Positions 9,443 to 18,914 of a stretch of 63,919 nt of DNA are shown here, one piece after another. Source of the DNA: Roseicyclus sp. (GTDB taxonomy: Bacteria > Pseudomonadota > Alphaproteobacteria > Rhodobacterales > Rhodobacteraceae). The stretch covers positions 1 to 63,919 of the forward strand of contig JAGYKZ010000006.1 of NCBI GenBank assembly GCA_018401385.1, given 5' to 3'. The position numbers and the translations under genes are program-made. The stretch's first letter is position 1; every line of letters begins with the position of its first letter. The notes under the pieces were generated by a model. It was not told the origin of the DNA. It saw only the letters and a list, made by a program, of their open reading frames with translations, and ran no database searches.

Positions 9443-10964
9443 ATGAAGGATATTTTGCAACAGCTTGAGGATCGCCGTGCGGAGGCACGCTTGGGTGGCG
9501 GAGAGAAGCGAATTGATGCCCAGCACAGCAAAGGCAAGCTGACCGCGCGTGAGCGGATCGAATTGCTGCTCGATGAGGGGTCTTTCGAAGAATATGATAT
9601 GTTCATCACCCACCGCTGCACCGATTTCGGCATGGCCGACAGTAAGCCAAGCGGGGATGGCGTGATCACCGGATGGGGCACGGTCAATGGCCGCTTGGTT
9701 TATGTGTTCAGCCAAGACTTTACCGTGCTTGGCGGTTCCGTGTCAGAAACCCACGCTCAGAAAATCTGCAAGATCATGGATATGGCGATGGAGAATGGCG
9801 CGCCTGTCATCGGTATGAAACGGACTCGGGCGGTGCGCGCATCCAGGGGTCGCCTCCTGGCCGCCTATGGCGAGATTTTCCAGCGCAATATCGAGGCTCG
9901 GGCGTTATTCCACAGATCAGCTTGATCATGTAGCCATGCGCAGGGGGTGCGGTCTACAGCCCCGCGATGACCGATTTTATCTTTATGGTCAAAGACAGCT
10001 CTTTATATGTTTGTCACAGGCCCAGACGTTAGAAAACCGTGACCAATGAGGTCGTCACTGCCGAGGAATGCGGGGCCTCCACCCATACCAAGAAAAGCTC
10101 TGTTGCTGATGCCGCCTTTGAAGATGACGTTCAGGCGATTTCCGAAGTGCGCCGCTTGATTGATTTCCCTTCCACTGTCGAACCGCGAGAAGCCGCCCCG
10201 TTCGCCCCCTTCTACGACACGCCAAATCGGATTGAGACCAGCCTCCCGATACGCTTGTCCCCCAGACAATCCCAACACGCCTTACGATATGAAAGAATTG
10301 ATCGAGAAGGGTCGCGGATGAGGGCGACTTCTCGAAATTCAGGAAAACTTCGCCAAGAACATCATCACAGGCTTCGGCCTCGTCGTCAAACCAAGTGGGG
10401 TGGTTGCCAATCAGCCCATGGTTCTGGCAGGCGTTATGATATCGACTCCAGCCGCAAAAGCTGCGCGCTTCGTGCGTTTTGCGACTGCTTCCGAGATTCC
10501 GATCCTGACCTTGGTTGATGTTCCTGGCTTTTTGCTGGCAACCAGGGCGCAAGCTGACGGTGTCATCAAACGGTGCGAAGTTGCTCTTTTTGCCTGGCGA
10601 GGCGATTGCCAAAGGTGACCGTCATCACCCGAAAGGCCTATGGGGGCGCTTATGTTATGGCCTCCAGCACCTGCGCCGGATGTGAATTACGCAGGCCAAC
10701 CTCCGAAGTAGGCGGTGATGGGGGCAAAGGTGCGACCGAAATCTGTATCGCTCCGAACTGGGCGATGTCGATAAAATCGCTCAGCGCACCAAGGAGTTAC
10801 GAAGACCGCTTTGCCAATCCTTTTGTCGCGGCCGAACGTGGCTTTATTGACGAAGTGATCCAGCCACAATCCACCCGGAAACGGGTCTGCAAAGCCCTTG
10901 CCATGCTGCGCCGCAAGAAGCGCAGTATGCCTCTTGGAAAAAACACGATAACATCCCGCTGTGA
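9443..10964 (+). pseudogene. pccB: Propionyl-CoA carboxylase beta subunit, frame interrupted by many indels
   Basis: Carboxyltransferase subunit that carboxylates propionyl-CoA to methylmalonyl-CoA with PccA. The start ATGAAGGATATTTTG follows AGGAGGAGG. The N-terminal 125 residues are intact, then the protein continues in changing frames: [52 protein letters not shown] and PFVAAERGFIDEVIQP all appear in order, ending in HDNIPL. The span of 1,522 bases is close to the roughly 510 codons of the family, and no conserved block is missing. This looks like a whole gene with sequence errors, although true decay cannot be excluded. Confidence 0.85.
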
Positions 10965-11125
10965 TCCCAACCAGAACACCGCCTCAAACGGACATGAAAA
11001 TCGTGTTTAATTAGGATATGGGAATTTCTTCTCGCTGCGTAGATGCGACCAAGCTGCGGTGACGCGCCGGGAAGTGCTGTGCTATCCTCCGGGGGAGGGG
11101 CCATAACAAAGTTGAGGAGAGCAAG

Positions 11126-11218
11126 ATGTCAGTGAGCATCAAAATCATTCTGGTTGCAGTTGGGTTTGCAAGTCTTGGGCTGCCCGCCCCTGTTCAAGAC
11201 GAAGTTATCTTTATTTGA
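11126..11218 (+). CDS. Short secreted-protein fragment between pccB and pccA
   Basis: An ATG preceded by GAGGAGAG opens a hydrophobic leader (SIKIILVAVGFASLGLPAP) that looks like a Sec signal peptide, then meets a stop after 30 residues. The bases after the stop continue to look coding in another frame up to about 11317 (TCAILPIVYSNN), so this is probably the start of a small exported protein cut by an indel, as in the flanking pccB and downstream ORFs. I do not recognise the family. Confidence 0.4.
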   Translation: MSVSIKIILVAVGFASLGLPAPVQDEVIFI

Positions 11219-11314
11219 ACCTGCGCGATCCTGCCCATTGTTTACAGCAACAACAGATAAGCCGCGCAAATCTGGCCTCTGTTATGATAGGCTGCGCCCG
11301 ATGGAGGCGCAGCC

Positions 11315-11593
11315 ATGATCAAACATCGCGGTTTCCATCCCGTTTGCCTGGGTCAGATTATCATTTCACCATCCGGCCGAGAAGCGAGGCCACACCCGCG
11401 GGCCACGCTTTGCCGATCGCAAAGCCGCAGACAGGCGTGCAGATGCGGCCTTTGGGAGGCGCTTTGGCTCTATTTTGGCGATGCCCTTGAGCGGGGCCAA
11501 TCTGGATGCGGCGCCTCTTCTTGGTTATTCGGGCGCGAAGTGATCGCCGCCGAAGACCCGTTTGACCCCGAAAGCGATGCTGCTGCAAATTGA
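11315..11593 (+). pseudogene. Hypothetical protein, interrupted
   Basis: A start at 11315 (MIKHRGFHP) and the end at 11593 (AEDPFDPESDAAAN) share one frame, but the middle reads better in another frame (PRFADRKAADRRADAAFGRR, then GANLDAAPLLGYSG). That pattern implies two compensating indels in a protein of about 92 residues. It is basic in the first half and acidic at the end. I recognise no domain. It lies between pccB and pccA, where Rhodobacterales often carry small uncharacterised genes. Confidence 0.4.
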
Positions 11594-11938
11594 TGTCCCA
11601 CGCAAGCGGCCTTTCCCGAGGCTTTGACGGATCAGGTATTTGGGAGGGGCAATCGGCATGAATCGCCCACATCATACCCCCTGAGCAAAGAGAGCCGCCG
11701 ATGGCCACAGTGCGTCACATCCATCGCTTGATGCGCGCTCTAAAGCGACCCATATCTTGGTTGTGCAGCAAAATACCTCCTATCTTTGCGCTGCACGGGA
11801 GGCCATTCGGCCTTCCCATGTTTCCAAGTTTCCCCTTCGATACGGTCGGTGCGCCTTTGCGCACGACCTCTAGGCTAACTCCCTTAAATTCCATGTATAT
11901 TTGGAAGACAGAGGCAGACATCGGACAGGAGATCCAAA
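11594..11938. other. Stretch without a recognisable gene; one hairpin
   Basis: No protein I recognise is encoded in this 345-base stretch on either strand. It contains a hairpin at 11797-11816 (GGGAGGCC, loop ATTC, GGCCTTCC with one G-T pair) that could be a weak terminator, but there is no clear T-run after it. The stretch lies in the indel-rich patch, so a small gene could be hidden by frameshifts; an open frame from 11701 joins directly into the lipoprotein that follows but its first half looks non-coding. Confidence 0.35.
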
Positions 11939-12138
11939 ATGGAAATTATTTCAGCTTGTCAGCTTGGCCATCATCGGCACGGCGCTCTCGGGCTGCGTGT
12001 CATCAGACATCGAGCGCGCAGGCGTGGGCGCGGCAGGCGGCCACGGCCGTCATTCCTGACGGCAATATTGCCACAGGCGCGATTGTGGGGGCCGCGGGTG
12101 GCGCGCTGTGTGACGACGTGGGAATTTGCCGCCGCTAA
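11939..12138 (+). pseudogene. Small glycine-zipper lipoprotein, frame interrupted
   Basis: With one extra G removed after the ATG at 11939 the gene reads as a lipoprotein signal (LVSLAIIGTALSGC, lipobox ALSGC), then SSDIERAGVGAAGG. After a second indel it continues as DGNIATGAIVGAAGGALCDD and ends VGICRR. The alternating Gly/Ala pattern is a glycine-zipper membrane motif. The corrected length is about 65 residues. Function is unknown. It directly precedes the pccA terminator region. Confidence 0.55.
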
Positions 12139-12166
12139 CGCCGCACAAAATTTGAAATTTCAAAAG

Positions 12167-12202
12167 ACCGCGTATGGGAATGCCTCCTGTGCGCGGTTTT
12201 TT
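12167..12202 (+). terminator. Rho-independent terminator before pccA
   Basis: Stem ACCGCG (12167-12172) pairs with CGCGGT (12192-12197), followed directly by a run of Ts to 12202. It lies 29 bases after the lipoprotein stop and 54 bases before pccA, which suggests that pccA is transcribed separately from the lipoprotein. Confidence 0.6.
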
Positions 12203-12255
12203 GTTGTGAGACAGACGGCCTGAGTGAGGCCCAAGAGGAAGAGGGACGTGACACC

Positions 12256-14301
12256 ATGTTCAAGAAAATTCTAATCGCCAACCGTGGTGAAATTGCCTGT
12301 CGGGTCATCAAAACGGCGCGCAAGATGGGGATCGCCACTGTCGCGATTTATTCGGATGCGGATCGCAATGCCCTTCATGTGCAAATGGCGGATGAGGCGG
12401 TGCATATCGGCCCCGCCCCCGCCAATGAAAGCTATATCGTCATCGACAAGGTGATGGCCGCGATTAAGGCCACAGGTGCCGAAGCGGTGCATCCGGGCTA
12501 TGGGTTCCTGTCCGAAAACAAGAAATTCGCCCAAGCCCTGGAGGCCGCTGGCGTTGCCTTTATCGGACCACCTGCTGGCGCAATCCAGGCGATGGGAGAT
12601 AAGATCACCTCAAAGAAACTGGCCCAAGAGGCAGGCGTGTCGACTGTTCCAGGCTATATGGGCCTGATCGAAGATGCAGATGAAGCGGTCAAAATCAGCA
12701 ATGAGATCGGCTATCCCGTGATGATCAAAGCCTCCGCAGGGGGCGGCGGCAAGGGGATGCGTATTGCATGGAATGACGAGGAAGCCCGCGAAGGGTTTCA
12801 ATCCTCCAAAAACGAGGCGGCCAATTCCTTTGGTGATGACCGTATCTTTATCGAGAAGTTCGTAACCCAGCCGCGCCATATCGAAATTCAGGTTTTGGCC
12901 GATGGCCATGGGAACTGCGTTTACCTCGGCGAGCGTGAATGCTCGATCCAACGCCGCAACCAAAAGGTTATCGAAGAGGCCCCCTCGCCCTTCCTCGATG
13001 AAGCCACCCGCAAATCCATGGGCGAACAGGCCGTGGCCTTGGCACAATCGGTGGATTACACCAGCGCAGGCACGGTGGAATTCATTGTCGATGGCAATCG
13101 AAATTTCTACTTCCTTGAGATGAACACGCGCTTGCAAGTGGAGCATCCCGTGACCGAGTTGATCACCGGTATTGATCTGGTGGAGCAGATGATCCGCGTG
13201 GCTGCGGGCGAAAAGCTGCCCTTTGCGCAGACGGATATCACGCTGACCGGCTGGGCGATGGAAAGCCGGCTTTATGCCGAAGACCCTTATCGCAACTTCT
13301 TGCCCTCCATTGGTCGTCTGACCCGCTATCGCCCGCCCGCCGAAGTTGCCGCAGGCCCGCTGTGCGACAGAGGCAAATGGCAAGGGGAGGCCCCAAAAGG
13401 CGAGACCGCCACCCGCAACGATACCGGCGTCTATGAGGGCGGCGAGATCAGTATGTATTACGACCCAATGATCGCCAAGCTGTGCACATGGGCCCCCACG
13501 CGGGTAGGCTCCATCGAGGCCATGCGCCATGCGCTGGATGGGTTTGAACTGGAAGGGATCGGACATAACCTACCCTTCCTATCGGCTGTGATGGATCACA
13601 CCAAATTCGTCTCAGGCGATATGACCACGGCCTTCATTGCCGAGGAATATCCCGAGGGCTTCGAAGGCGTCAGCCTACCCGAAGACCAGATGCGCCGTGT
13701 CGTGGCAGCCGCAACCGCGATGTATCGTGTCAGCGAAATTCGCCGCACCCGTGTCTCAGGTCGGATGGACAATCACGAACGTGTCGTGGGCAATCACTGG
13801 GTGGCCCGTATGGGCGAGACAGAGTGGCCCGTGGTCGTCACTGCTGATCATGACGGGGCCACAATTCGCTTCGCGGACGGGCAAGAGATGCGCGTGACCT
13901 CCGATTGGCGTCCGGGAACCATGCTTGCAAAGCTCATCGTGGATGGCAGCCCGCTTACGATCAAAGTGGCCAAAATCCCCCAAGGGTTCCGTGTCCGCAC
14001 GCGCGGCGCGGATTTCAAATTGTTCATCCGCAGCCCGCGTCAGGCCGAATTGGCCCGCCTGATGCCCGAAAAGCTGCCGCCAGACACATCGCGGCTGCTC
14101 CTTTGCCCGATGCCCGGATTGATGGTGAAACTGAGCGTGGAAGAGGGACAAGAAGTGCAAGAAGGTCAGGCCCTTTGCACGGTTGAGGCCATGAAGATGG
14201 AAAATATCCTACGGGCCGAGCGCAAAGGCATCGTGTCCAAGATCAATGCCGCTGCGGGCGATAGCCTTGCCGTGGACGATGTCATCATGGAGTTCGAGTA
14301 A
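12256..14301 (+). CDS. pccA: Propionyl-CoA carboxylase alpha (biotin) subunit
   Basis: A 681-residue protein with the biotin carboxylase fold in the first 450 residues (ANRGEIACRVIKTA start, ATP-grasp loop KASAGGGGKGMR, EMNTRLQVEHPVTE) and a C-terminal biotinyl domain with the acceptor lysine in VEAMKMENI. It carboxylates biotin and passes the carboxyl group to the PccB subunit, giving methylmalonyl-CoA. Length is usual for the alphaproteobacterial enzyme. It is intact although pccB, 1.3 kb upstream, is broken up by indels. Confidence 0.96.
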   Translation: MFKKILIANRGEIACRVIKTARKMGIATVAIYSDADRNALHVQMADEAVHIGPAPANESYIVIDKVMAAIKATGAEAVHPGYGFLSENKKFAQALEAAGVAFIGPPAGAIQAMGDKITSKKLAQEAGVSTVPGYMGLIEDADEAVKISNEIGYPVMIKASAGGGGKGMRIAWNDEEAREGFQSSKNEAANSFGDDRIFIEKFVTQPRHIEIQVLADGHGNCVYLGERECSIQRRNQKVIEEAPSPFLDEATRKSMGEQAVALAQSVDYTSAGTVEFIVDGNRNFYFLEMNTRLQVEHPVTELITGIDLVEQMIRVAAGEKLPFAQTDITLTGWAMESRLYAEDPYRNFLPSIGRLTRYRPPAEVAAGPLCDRGKWQGEAPKGETATRNDTGVYEGGEISMYYDPMIAKLCTWAPTRVGSIEAMRHALDGFELEGIGHNLPFLSAVMDHTKFVSGDMTTAFIAEEYPEGFEGVSLPEDQMRRVVAAATAMYRVSEIRRTRVSGRMDNHERVVGNHWVARMGETEWPVVVTADHDGATIRFADGQEMRVTSDWRPGTMLAKLIVDGSPLTIKVAKIPQGFRVRTRGADFKLFIRSPRQAELARLMPEKLPPDTSRLLLCPMPGLMVKLSVEEGQEVQEGQALCTVEAMKMENILRAERKGIVSKINAAAGDSLAVDDVIMEFE

Positions 14302-14323
14302 GATGACCCTGTCCGCCGCCCCC

Positions 14324-14755
14324 TCAGCGGTTGCGCAATTCGTCCTCGCGCAGGGAGAAATTGTCAATCGCGCGGGTCAGTTCGCGCACATCGCGCGGGC
14401 TGGGGCGGCGCAGGCCAACGCGGCCATCTTTTTGCAAAATCACAACGGCAAAGCCGCGCGGACGCAAGGCTCGGCGAATGTCGCTTTCGTTGACGGGATC
14501 TGTGTCGATAATGACCACGACATCGCGCGCCAGCAAAGGCTCAGGCCGCGCAGCAAGACGGGCAATCTGCTCGACAAAACGGGGATCCGCCTCGGTCTCG
14601 GCAAAAACGATCAAAGGTCGCGAGATCCAAAGATAATCCTTCAAAACCACATCTTGGGCACGCAAGATCGTCAGATCGCCCACATCTTCGGCACTGGCCG
14701 AAACAGGCCAAAGTGCCAGAAAAAAAGTGATCCCAATGGAAATAAGCCGATTCAT
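14324..14755 (-). CDS. DUF4174 domain exported protein
   Basis: A 143-residue protein starting MNRLISIGITFFLALWP with a cleavable signal peptide (ASA at about residue 20-22). The remainder matches the DUF4174 pattern, a small thioredoxin-like fold: LKDYLWISRPLIVFAETEADPRF, RDVVVIIDTDP, LRPRGFAVVILQKDG. No cysteine pair is visible, so redox activity is not supported. The ATG at 14755 is chosen because the open extension upstream is not protein-like. It is convergent with pccA and placed between pccA and mcm on the other strand. Confidence 0.75.
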   Translation of the reverse strand: MNRLISIGITFFLALWPVSASAEDVGDLTILRAQDVVLKDYLWISRPLIVFAETEADPRFVEQIARLAARPEPLLARDVVVIIDTDPVNESDIRRALRPRGFAVVILQKDGRVGLRRPSPRDVRELTRAIDNFSLREDELRNR

Positions 14756-14888
14756 CACGCCTCCTGCTGATGACTGACATATAGGGCCGATACAGCGAAA
14801 CCAAAGGCCTAAGTTACGATAAACTGCGCCAAATTGCATTTACGTCACAATGATTTGCGCCGCAGATGTGAGACAAAGGAAGACCGAT

Positions 14889-17018
14889 ATGACTGTGAGC
14901 AAAAAAGACTGGCAAAACCTCGCCGCGAAAGAATTGCGCGACAAGCCGCTTGAGAATTTGACCAAGGAAACGCTTGAAGGCATTTCGGTCAAACCGCTTT
15001 ACACGGAGGAAGACCTGCAAGGCCTGCCCCATATGGGTAATTTGCCCGGATTTGCACCCTTCACCCGTGGGGTGAAGGCCACAATGTATGCGGGCCGCCC
15101 TTGGACGATCCGCCAATATGCGGGCTTCTCCACCGCGGAGGAATCCAACGCCTTTTATCGCAAGAACCTCGCCGCAGGGCAGCAGGGTGTCTCGGTCGCC
15201 TTCGATCTGGCGACGCATCGCGGCTACGACAGCGACCACCCCCGTGTGGAGGGCGATGTGGGCAAGGCAGGCGTGGCCATTGACAGCGTTGAGGATATGA
15301 AAATCCTGTTCGATGGCATACCACTGGATCAAGTGTCTGTTTCGATGACCATGAACGGCGCGGTGATCCCGGTGCTGGCCTTCTTCATCGTGGCGGGTGA
15401 AGAACAAGGTGTGTCGCGCGCGGCCCTGTCTGGCACAATCCAAAACGACATTCTCAAGGAATTCATGGTGCGCAACACCTATATCTATCCGCCCGAGCCT
15501 TCGATGCGGATTGTCGCCGATATCATCGAATACACCTCGAACGAGATGCCGAAATTCAATTCGATCTCAATCTCTGGCTATCATATGCAAGAGGCAGGCG
15601 CGAATTTGGTGCAGGAATTGGCCTATACCCTGGCCGATGGCCGCGAATATGTGCGCGCCGCGATTGCGCGCGGGATGAATGTCGATAAATTCGCAGGCCG
15701 TCTGAGCTTCTTCTTTGCCATTGGTATGGATTTCTTCATGGAAATCGCCAAGCTACGCGCCGCACGCCTGCTGTGGTCGCGGATCATGGACGAGTTTGAA
15801 CCCAAAGACCCCCGCTCGAAAATGCTGCGCACCCACTGCCAGACATCAGGCGTGTCCTTGCAGGAGCAAGACCCCTATAACAACGTGATCCGCACCGCAT
15901 ATGAGGCGATGTCCGCCGTGCTGGGGGGCACGCAAAGCTTGCACACCAACGCCCTTGATGAGGCGATTGCCCTACCCACCGAATTCTCTGCCCGCATCGC
16001 ACGCAACACGCAATTGGTCTTGCAAGAGGAAACCCGCGTGACCGATGTGGTCGATCCTTTGGCAGGATCCTATTACGTTGAAAAGCTCACCCATGATCTG
16101 GCCGAAGCCGCATGGAGGCTGATCGAAGAGGTCGAGGAAATGGGCGGCATGACCAAGGCGGTCGCCTCGGGCCTGCCTAAGCTGCGTATCGAAGAATCCG
16201 CGGCCAAGCGCCAAGCGATGATTGATCGCGGCCAAGAGGTCATCGTTGGCGTCAACAAATACCGCAAGGACAAGGAAGACCAGATCGATATTCTTGAGGT
16301 CGACAATGACAAGGTGCGCGCCTCACAAATCGCGCGGCTTGACCATATCCGCGCCACCCGTGACGGGGCGGCGGTCGAGGCGGCATTGGCCGAATTGACG
16401 CGCCGCGCGACAGAGGGCGGCAACCTTCTGGAAGCGGCCGTTGATGCGGCACGCGCACGGGCCAGCGTAGGAGAAATCAGCATGGCGATGGAAAAAACAT
16501 TCGGGCGTCACCGCGCCGAGGTCAAAACCCTCGCGGGTGTCTATGGCGCGGCCTATGAGGGCGATGCAGGCTTTGCTCAAATCCAGAAAGACGTAGAGGC
16601 TTTCGCAGAAGAAGAAGGCCGCCGTCCGCGAATGCTTGTGGTCAAAATGGGCCAAGACGGCCATGATCGTGGGGCCAAAGTGATTGCCACGGCCTTTGCC
16701 GATATCGGCTTTGATGTGGATGTCGGCCCCTTGTTCCAAACCCCTGACGAGGCGGCCCAAGATGCCATCGACAATGATGTGCACGTTGTGGGCATCTCCA
16801 GTCAGGCAGCAGGCCACAAGACCCTTGCGCCAAAATTGATTGCAGCACTCAAAGCGCAAGGCGCGGAGGAGATCATCGTGATTTGCGGCGGCGTGATCCC
16901 GCAGCAAGATTACGACTTCCTCAAAGCGGCAGGTGTTCAGGCGATCTTTGGGCCAGGCACGAATATCCCTACAGCAGCTGCGGATATTTTGCGCCTTATC
17001 CGCGCAGCACGGGGCTAG
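14889..17018 (+). CDS. mcm: Methylmalonyl-CoA mutase
   Basis: A 709-residue B12-dependent mutase converting (R)-methylmalonyl-CoA to succinyl-CoA, completing propionyl-CoA assimilation. The N-terminal TIM barrel carries [19 protein letters not shown] and the substrate region [19 protein letters not shown]. The C-terminal cobalamin domain has the [18 protein letters not shown] motif with the histidine that coordinates cobalt. It is a single-chain fused form rather than a large/small subunit pair. The ATG at 14889 begins the family start [12 protein letters not shown]. Confidence 0.96.
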   Translation: MTVSKKDWQNLAAKELRDKPLENLTKETLEGISVKPLYTEEDLQGLPHMGNLPGFAPFTRGVKATMYAGRPWTIRQYAGFSTAEESNAFYRKNLAAGQQGVSVAFDLATHRGYDSDHPRVEGDVGKAGVAIDSVEDMKILFDGIPLDQVSVSMTMNGAVIPVLAFFIVAGEEQGVSRAALSGTIQNDILKEFMVRNTYIYPPEPSMRIVADIIEYTSNEMPKFNSISISGYHMQEAGANLVQELAYTLADGREYVRAAIARGMNVDKFAGRLSFFFAIGMDFFMEIAKLRAARLLWSRIMDEFEPKDPRSKMLRTHCQTSGVSLQEQDPYNNVIRTAYEAMSAVLGGTQSLHTNALDEAIALPTEFSARIARNTQLVLQEETRVTDVVDPLAGSYYVEKLTHDLAEAAWRLIEEVEEMGGMTKAVASGLPKLRIEESAAKRQAMIDRGQEVIVGVNKYRKDKEDQIDILEVDNDKVRASQIARLDHIRATRDGAAVEAALAELTRRATEGGNLLEAAVDAARARASVGEISMAMEKTFGRHRAEVKTLAGVYGAAYEGDAGFAQIQKDVEAFAEEEGRRPRMLVVKMGQDGHDRGAKVIATAFADIGFDVDVGPLFQTPDEAAQDAIDNDVHVVGISSQAAGHKTLAPKLIAALKAQGAEEIIVICGGVIPQQDYDFLKAAGVQAIFGPGTNIPTAAADILRLIRAARG

Positions 17019-17108
17019 ATTTACGGCGCGCTTTTGGCGAAACCCCTTGAACCACAGGCGGCAATACCGCAGATGTGCAGTGGGAAACGGGTTCAAAGGC
17101 GCGCGCAC

Positions 17109-18176
17109 ATGGCATTGCCGATTAAACAGCAAGTGGCAATTTGGGGCGGCATCATTGCCGTCTTTCTAGGGCTTCTGTGGTTCTTGGGCGATGTGATCCT
17201 GCCCTTTGTGGTGGGCGGGGCTATTGCCTATTTCCTCGATCCCGTGGCGGATCGCTTGGAGAAATGGGGCCTTAGCCGTGCGGCAGCGACCACTGTGATC
17301 TCGCTCATCGCCCTGTTGGTGGTGGTGGCCGCGATTTTCGTCATCGTGCCCTTGATCGTGGCACAGACAACCGCGCTGATCCAAGCCGCCCCACAAATCT
17401 TTCGCGATTTACAAGCGTTTTTGACTGATAAATTTCCCTCCCTGATGGAAGACGGATCACCGTTGCGACAATCCTTGTTATCAGTGGGCGAAACCATCCA
17501 AGCGCGCGGCGGCGAATTTTTGAACACCGCCTTGAGTTCCGCGATGAATGTGGTGAACGCGATTGTCTTCATGGTGGTGGTGCCGGTTGTGGCCTTTTAT
17601 ATGCTGCTTGATTGGGATCGCATGGTGGCCCGCATTGATGAATTGCTGCCCCGCGACCATCGCCCCGTGATCCGTCAAATCGCGCGCGATGTGGATCGCA
17701 CCTTGGCGGGATTCGTGCGGGGGCAAGGCACAGTCTGCCTCATCTTGGGCACGTTTTACGCCATTGCGTTGATGGTGGTTGGCCTGCAATTTGGTCTGGT
17801 CGTGGGTCTAATCGCAGGCCTCTTGACGTTTATCCCCTACGTGGGCGCGCTGGTTGGTGGGCTTCTCTCGGTCGGCCTCGCTTTGTTTCAATTCTGGGGC
17901 GATTGGTGGAGCATCATCGCCATCGCCGTGATTTTCCAAGTCGGCCAAATGTTGGAGGGCAATGTATTGACCCCAAAGCTGGTCGGGTCTTCAGTCGGAT
18001 TGCACCCAGTCTGGCTGATCTTTGCCCTGTCGGCCTTCGGGGCGGTGTTTGGCTTTGTCGGGCTTTTGGTGGCCGTGCCCGTTGCCGCAGTGATTGGGGT
18101 TTTGGTGCGCTTTGCCCTCACCCGATATCAGGCGAGCCTGCTCTATCGCGGGCTTGAGCCGCCGCAGGACGAGTAA
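17109..18176 (+). CDS. AI-2E family (PerM-like) membrane transporter
   Basis: A 355-residue protein with about eight membrane helices; the family pattern is clear in VVPVVAFYMLLDWDRM and in the C-terminal NVLTPKLVGSSVGLHPVW. AI-2E proteins include TqsA and sodium/proton antiporters, so the exact substrate is not predictable. The ATG at 17109 gives the usual hydrophobic N-terminus. The stop is one base before the hda ATG, so the two genes are translationally linked. Confidence 0.88.
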   Translation: MALPIKQQVAIWGGIIAVFLGLLWFLGDVILPFVVGGAIAYFLDPVADRLEKWGLSRAAATTVISLIALLVVVAAIFVIVPLIVAQTTALIQAAPQIFRDLQAFLTDKFPSLMEDGSPLRQSLLSVGETIQARGGEFLNTALSSAMNVVNAIVFMVVVPVVAFYMLLDWDRMVARIDELLPRDHRPVIRQIARDVDRTLAGFVRGQGTVCLILGTFYAIALMVVGLQFGLVVGLIAGLLTFIPYVGALVGGLLSVGLALFQFWGDWWSIIAIAVIFQVGQMLEGNVLTPKLVGSSVGLHPVWLIFALSAFGAVFGFVGLLVAVPVAAVIGVLVRFALTRYQASLLYRGLEPPQDE

Positions 18177-18177
18177 C

Positions 18178-18852
18178 ATGGCCGAGCAGATGCAATTTGA
18201 CCTGCCCTATCGCGCGGCCATGGGGCGCGAGGATTTCTTTCTATCTCCCTGCAACGCCGTGGCTGTGACGGGCATAGACGCATGGCCGCATTGGCCTATG
18301 GCCAAGATGATCCTGATCGGACCTGAGGGTGCAGGCAAAACCCATCTCGCCCATATGTTTTGCGCGCAAGCAGAGGCCACAATCTGCGCGGCACGCGACC
18401 TGAGCGAGGCACAGCTTCCCAACTTAATGGAAGCGCCTGCCATCGCCATCGAGGATTGCCAAGAGATTGCAGGTGACACAAAGCGCGAGGAGCTGCTGTT
18501 CCACCTGCACAACAGCGCCGCCGCACGTCATGCGCCGCTGCTGCTGACAGCGCGCGATAAGCCAGAAACATGGGGGATATCCCTGCCCGATCTTGACAGC
18601 CGTTTACGCCAAAGCGATCTGTTGCGCCTCGAGGCACCCGATGATGCGGCCCTGATGGCCGTGACGGTGAAACTGGCGCAAGATCGCGGACTGAGCCTGC
18701 CTGCATCGGTTCTACATTACGCCCTGCCACGCATGGAGCGCAGTTTCACGGCGGCGATGGCTTTCGTGATAGCATTGGACAAATCAGCCCTTTCTGAGGG
18801 AAAATCACCCAGCCTTTCGCACGCGCGCGCCATTTTGAACGATGTGGATTGA
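18178..18852 (+). CDS. hda: DnaA-related replication regulator Hda (HdaA)
   Basis: A 224-residue DnaA-like AAA+ protein with the P-loop GPEGAGKTHLAH near residue 45 and an AIAIEDCQEI Walker B region. It lacks the DnaA DNA-binding domain IV, which is the defining difference of Hda. The N-terminal QMQFDLPYR resembles the clamp-binding motif (QxxLF-type) needed for DnaN contact in regulatory inactivation of DnaA. It sits between the AI-2E gene and ppk, a common arrangement in Rhodobacterales. Confidence 0.88.
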   Translation: MAEQMQFDLPYRAAMGREDFFLSPCNAVAVTGIDAWPHWPMAKMILIGPEGAGKTHLAHMFCAQAEATICAARDLSEAQLPNLMEAPAIAIEDCQEIAGDTKREELLFHLHNSAAARHAPLLLTARDKPETWGISLPDLDSRLRQSDLLRLEAPDDAALMAVTVKLAQDRGLSLPASVLHYALPRMERSFTAAMAFVIALDKSALSEGKSPSLSHARAILNDVD

Positions 18853-18914
18853 AGCATCATCCCCCTTAGGGGGTGTCACGGAACTGTGACGGTCGGAGGT
18901 TAAAGACAGGCACC

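Noticed and set aside
9443-12138. A decayed genomic island or recent transfer, because of the dense broken genes
   Set aside because: The broken genes are core metabolic genes in normal order with intact pccA downstream, no mobile-element or attachment-site remnants are visible, and indels preserve protein sense.
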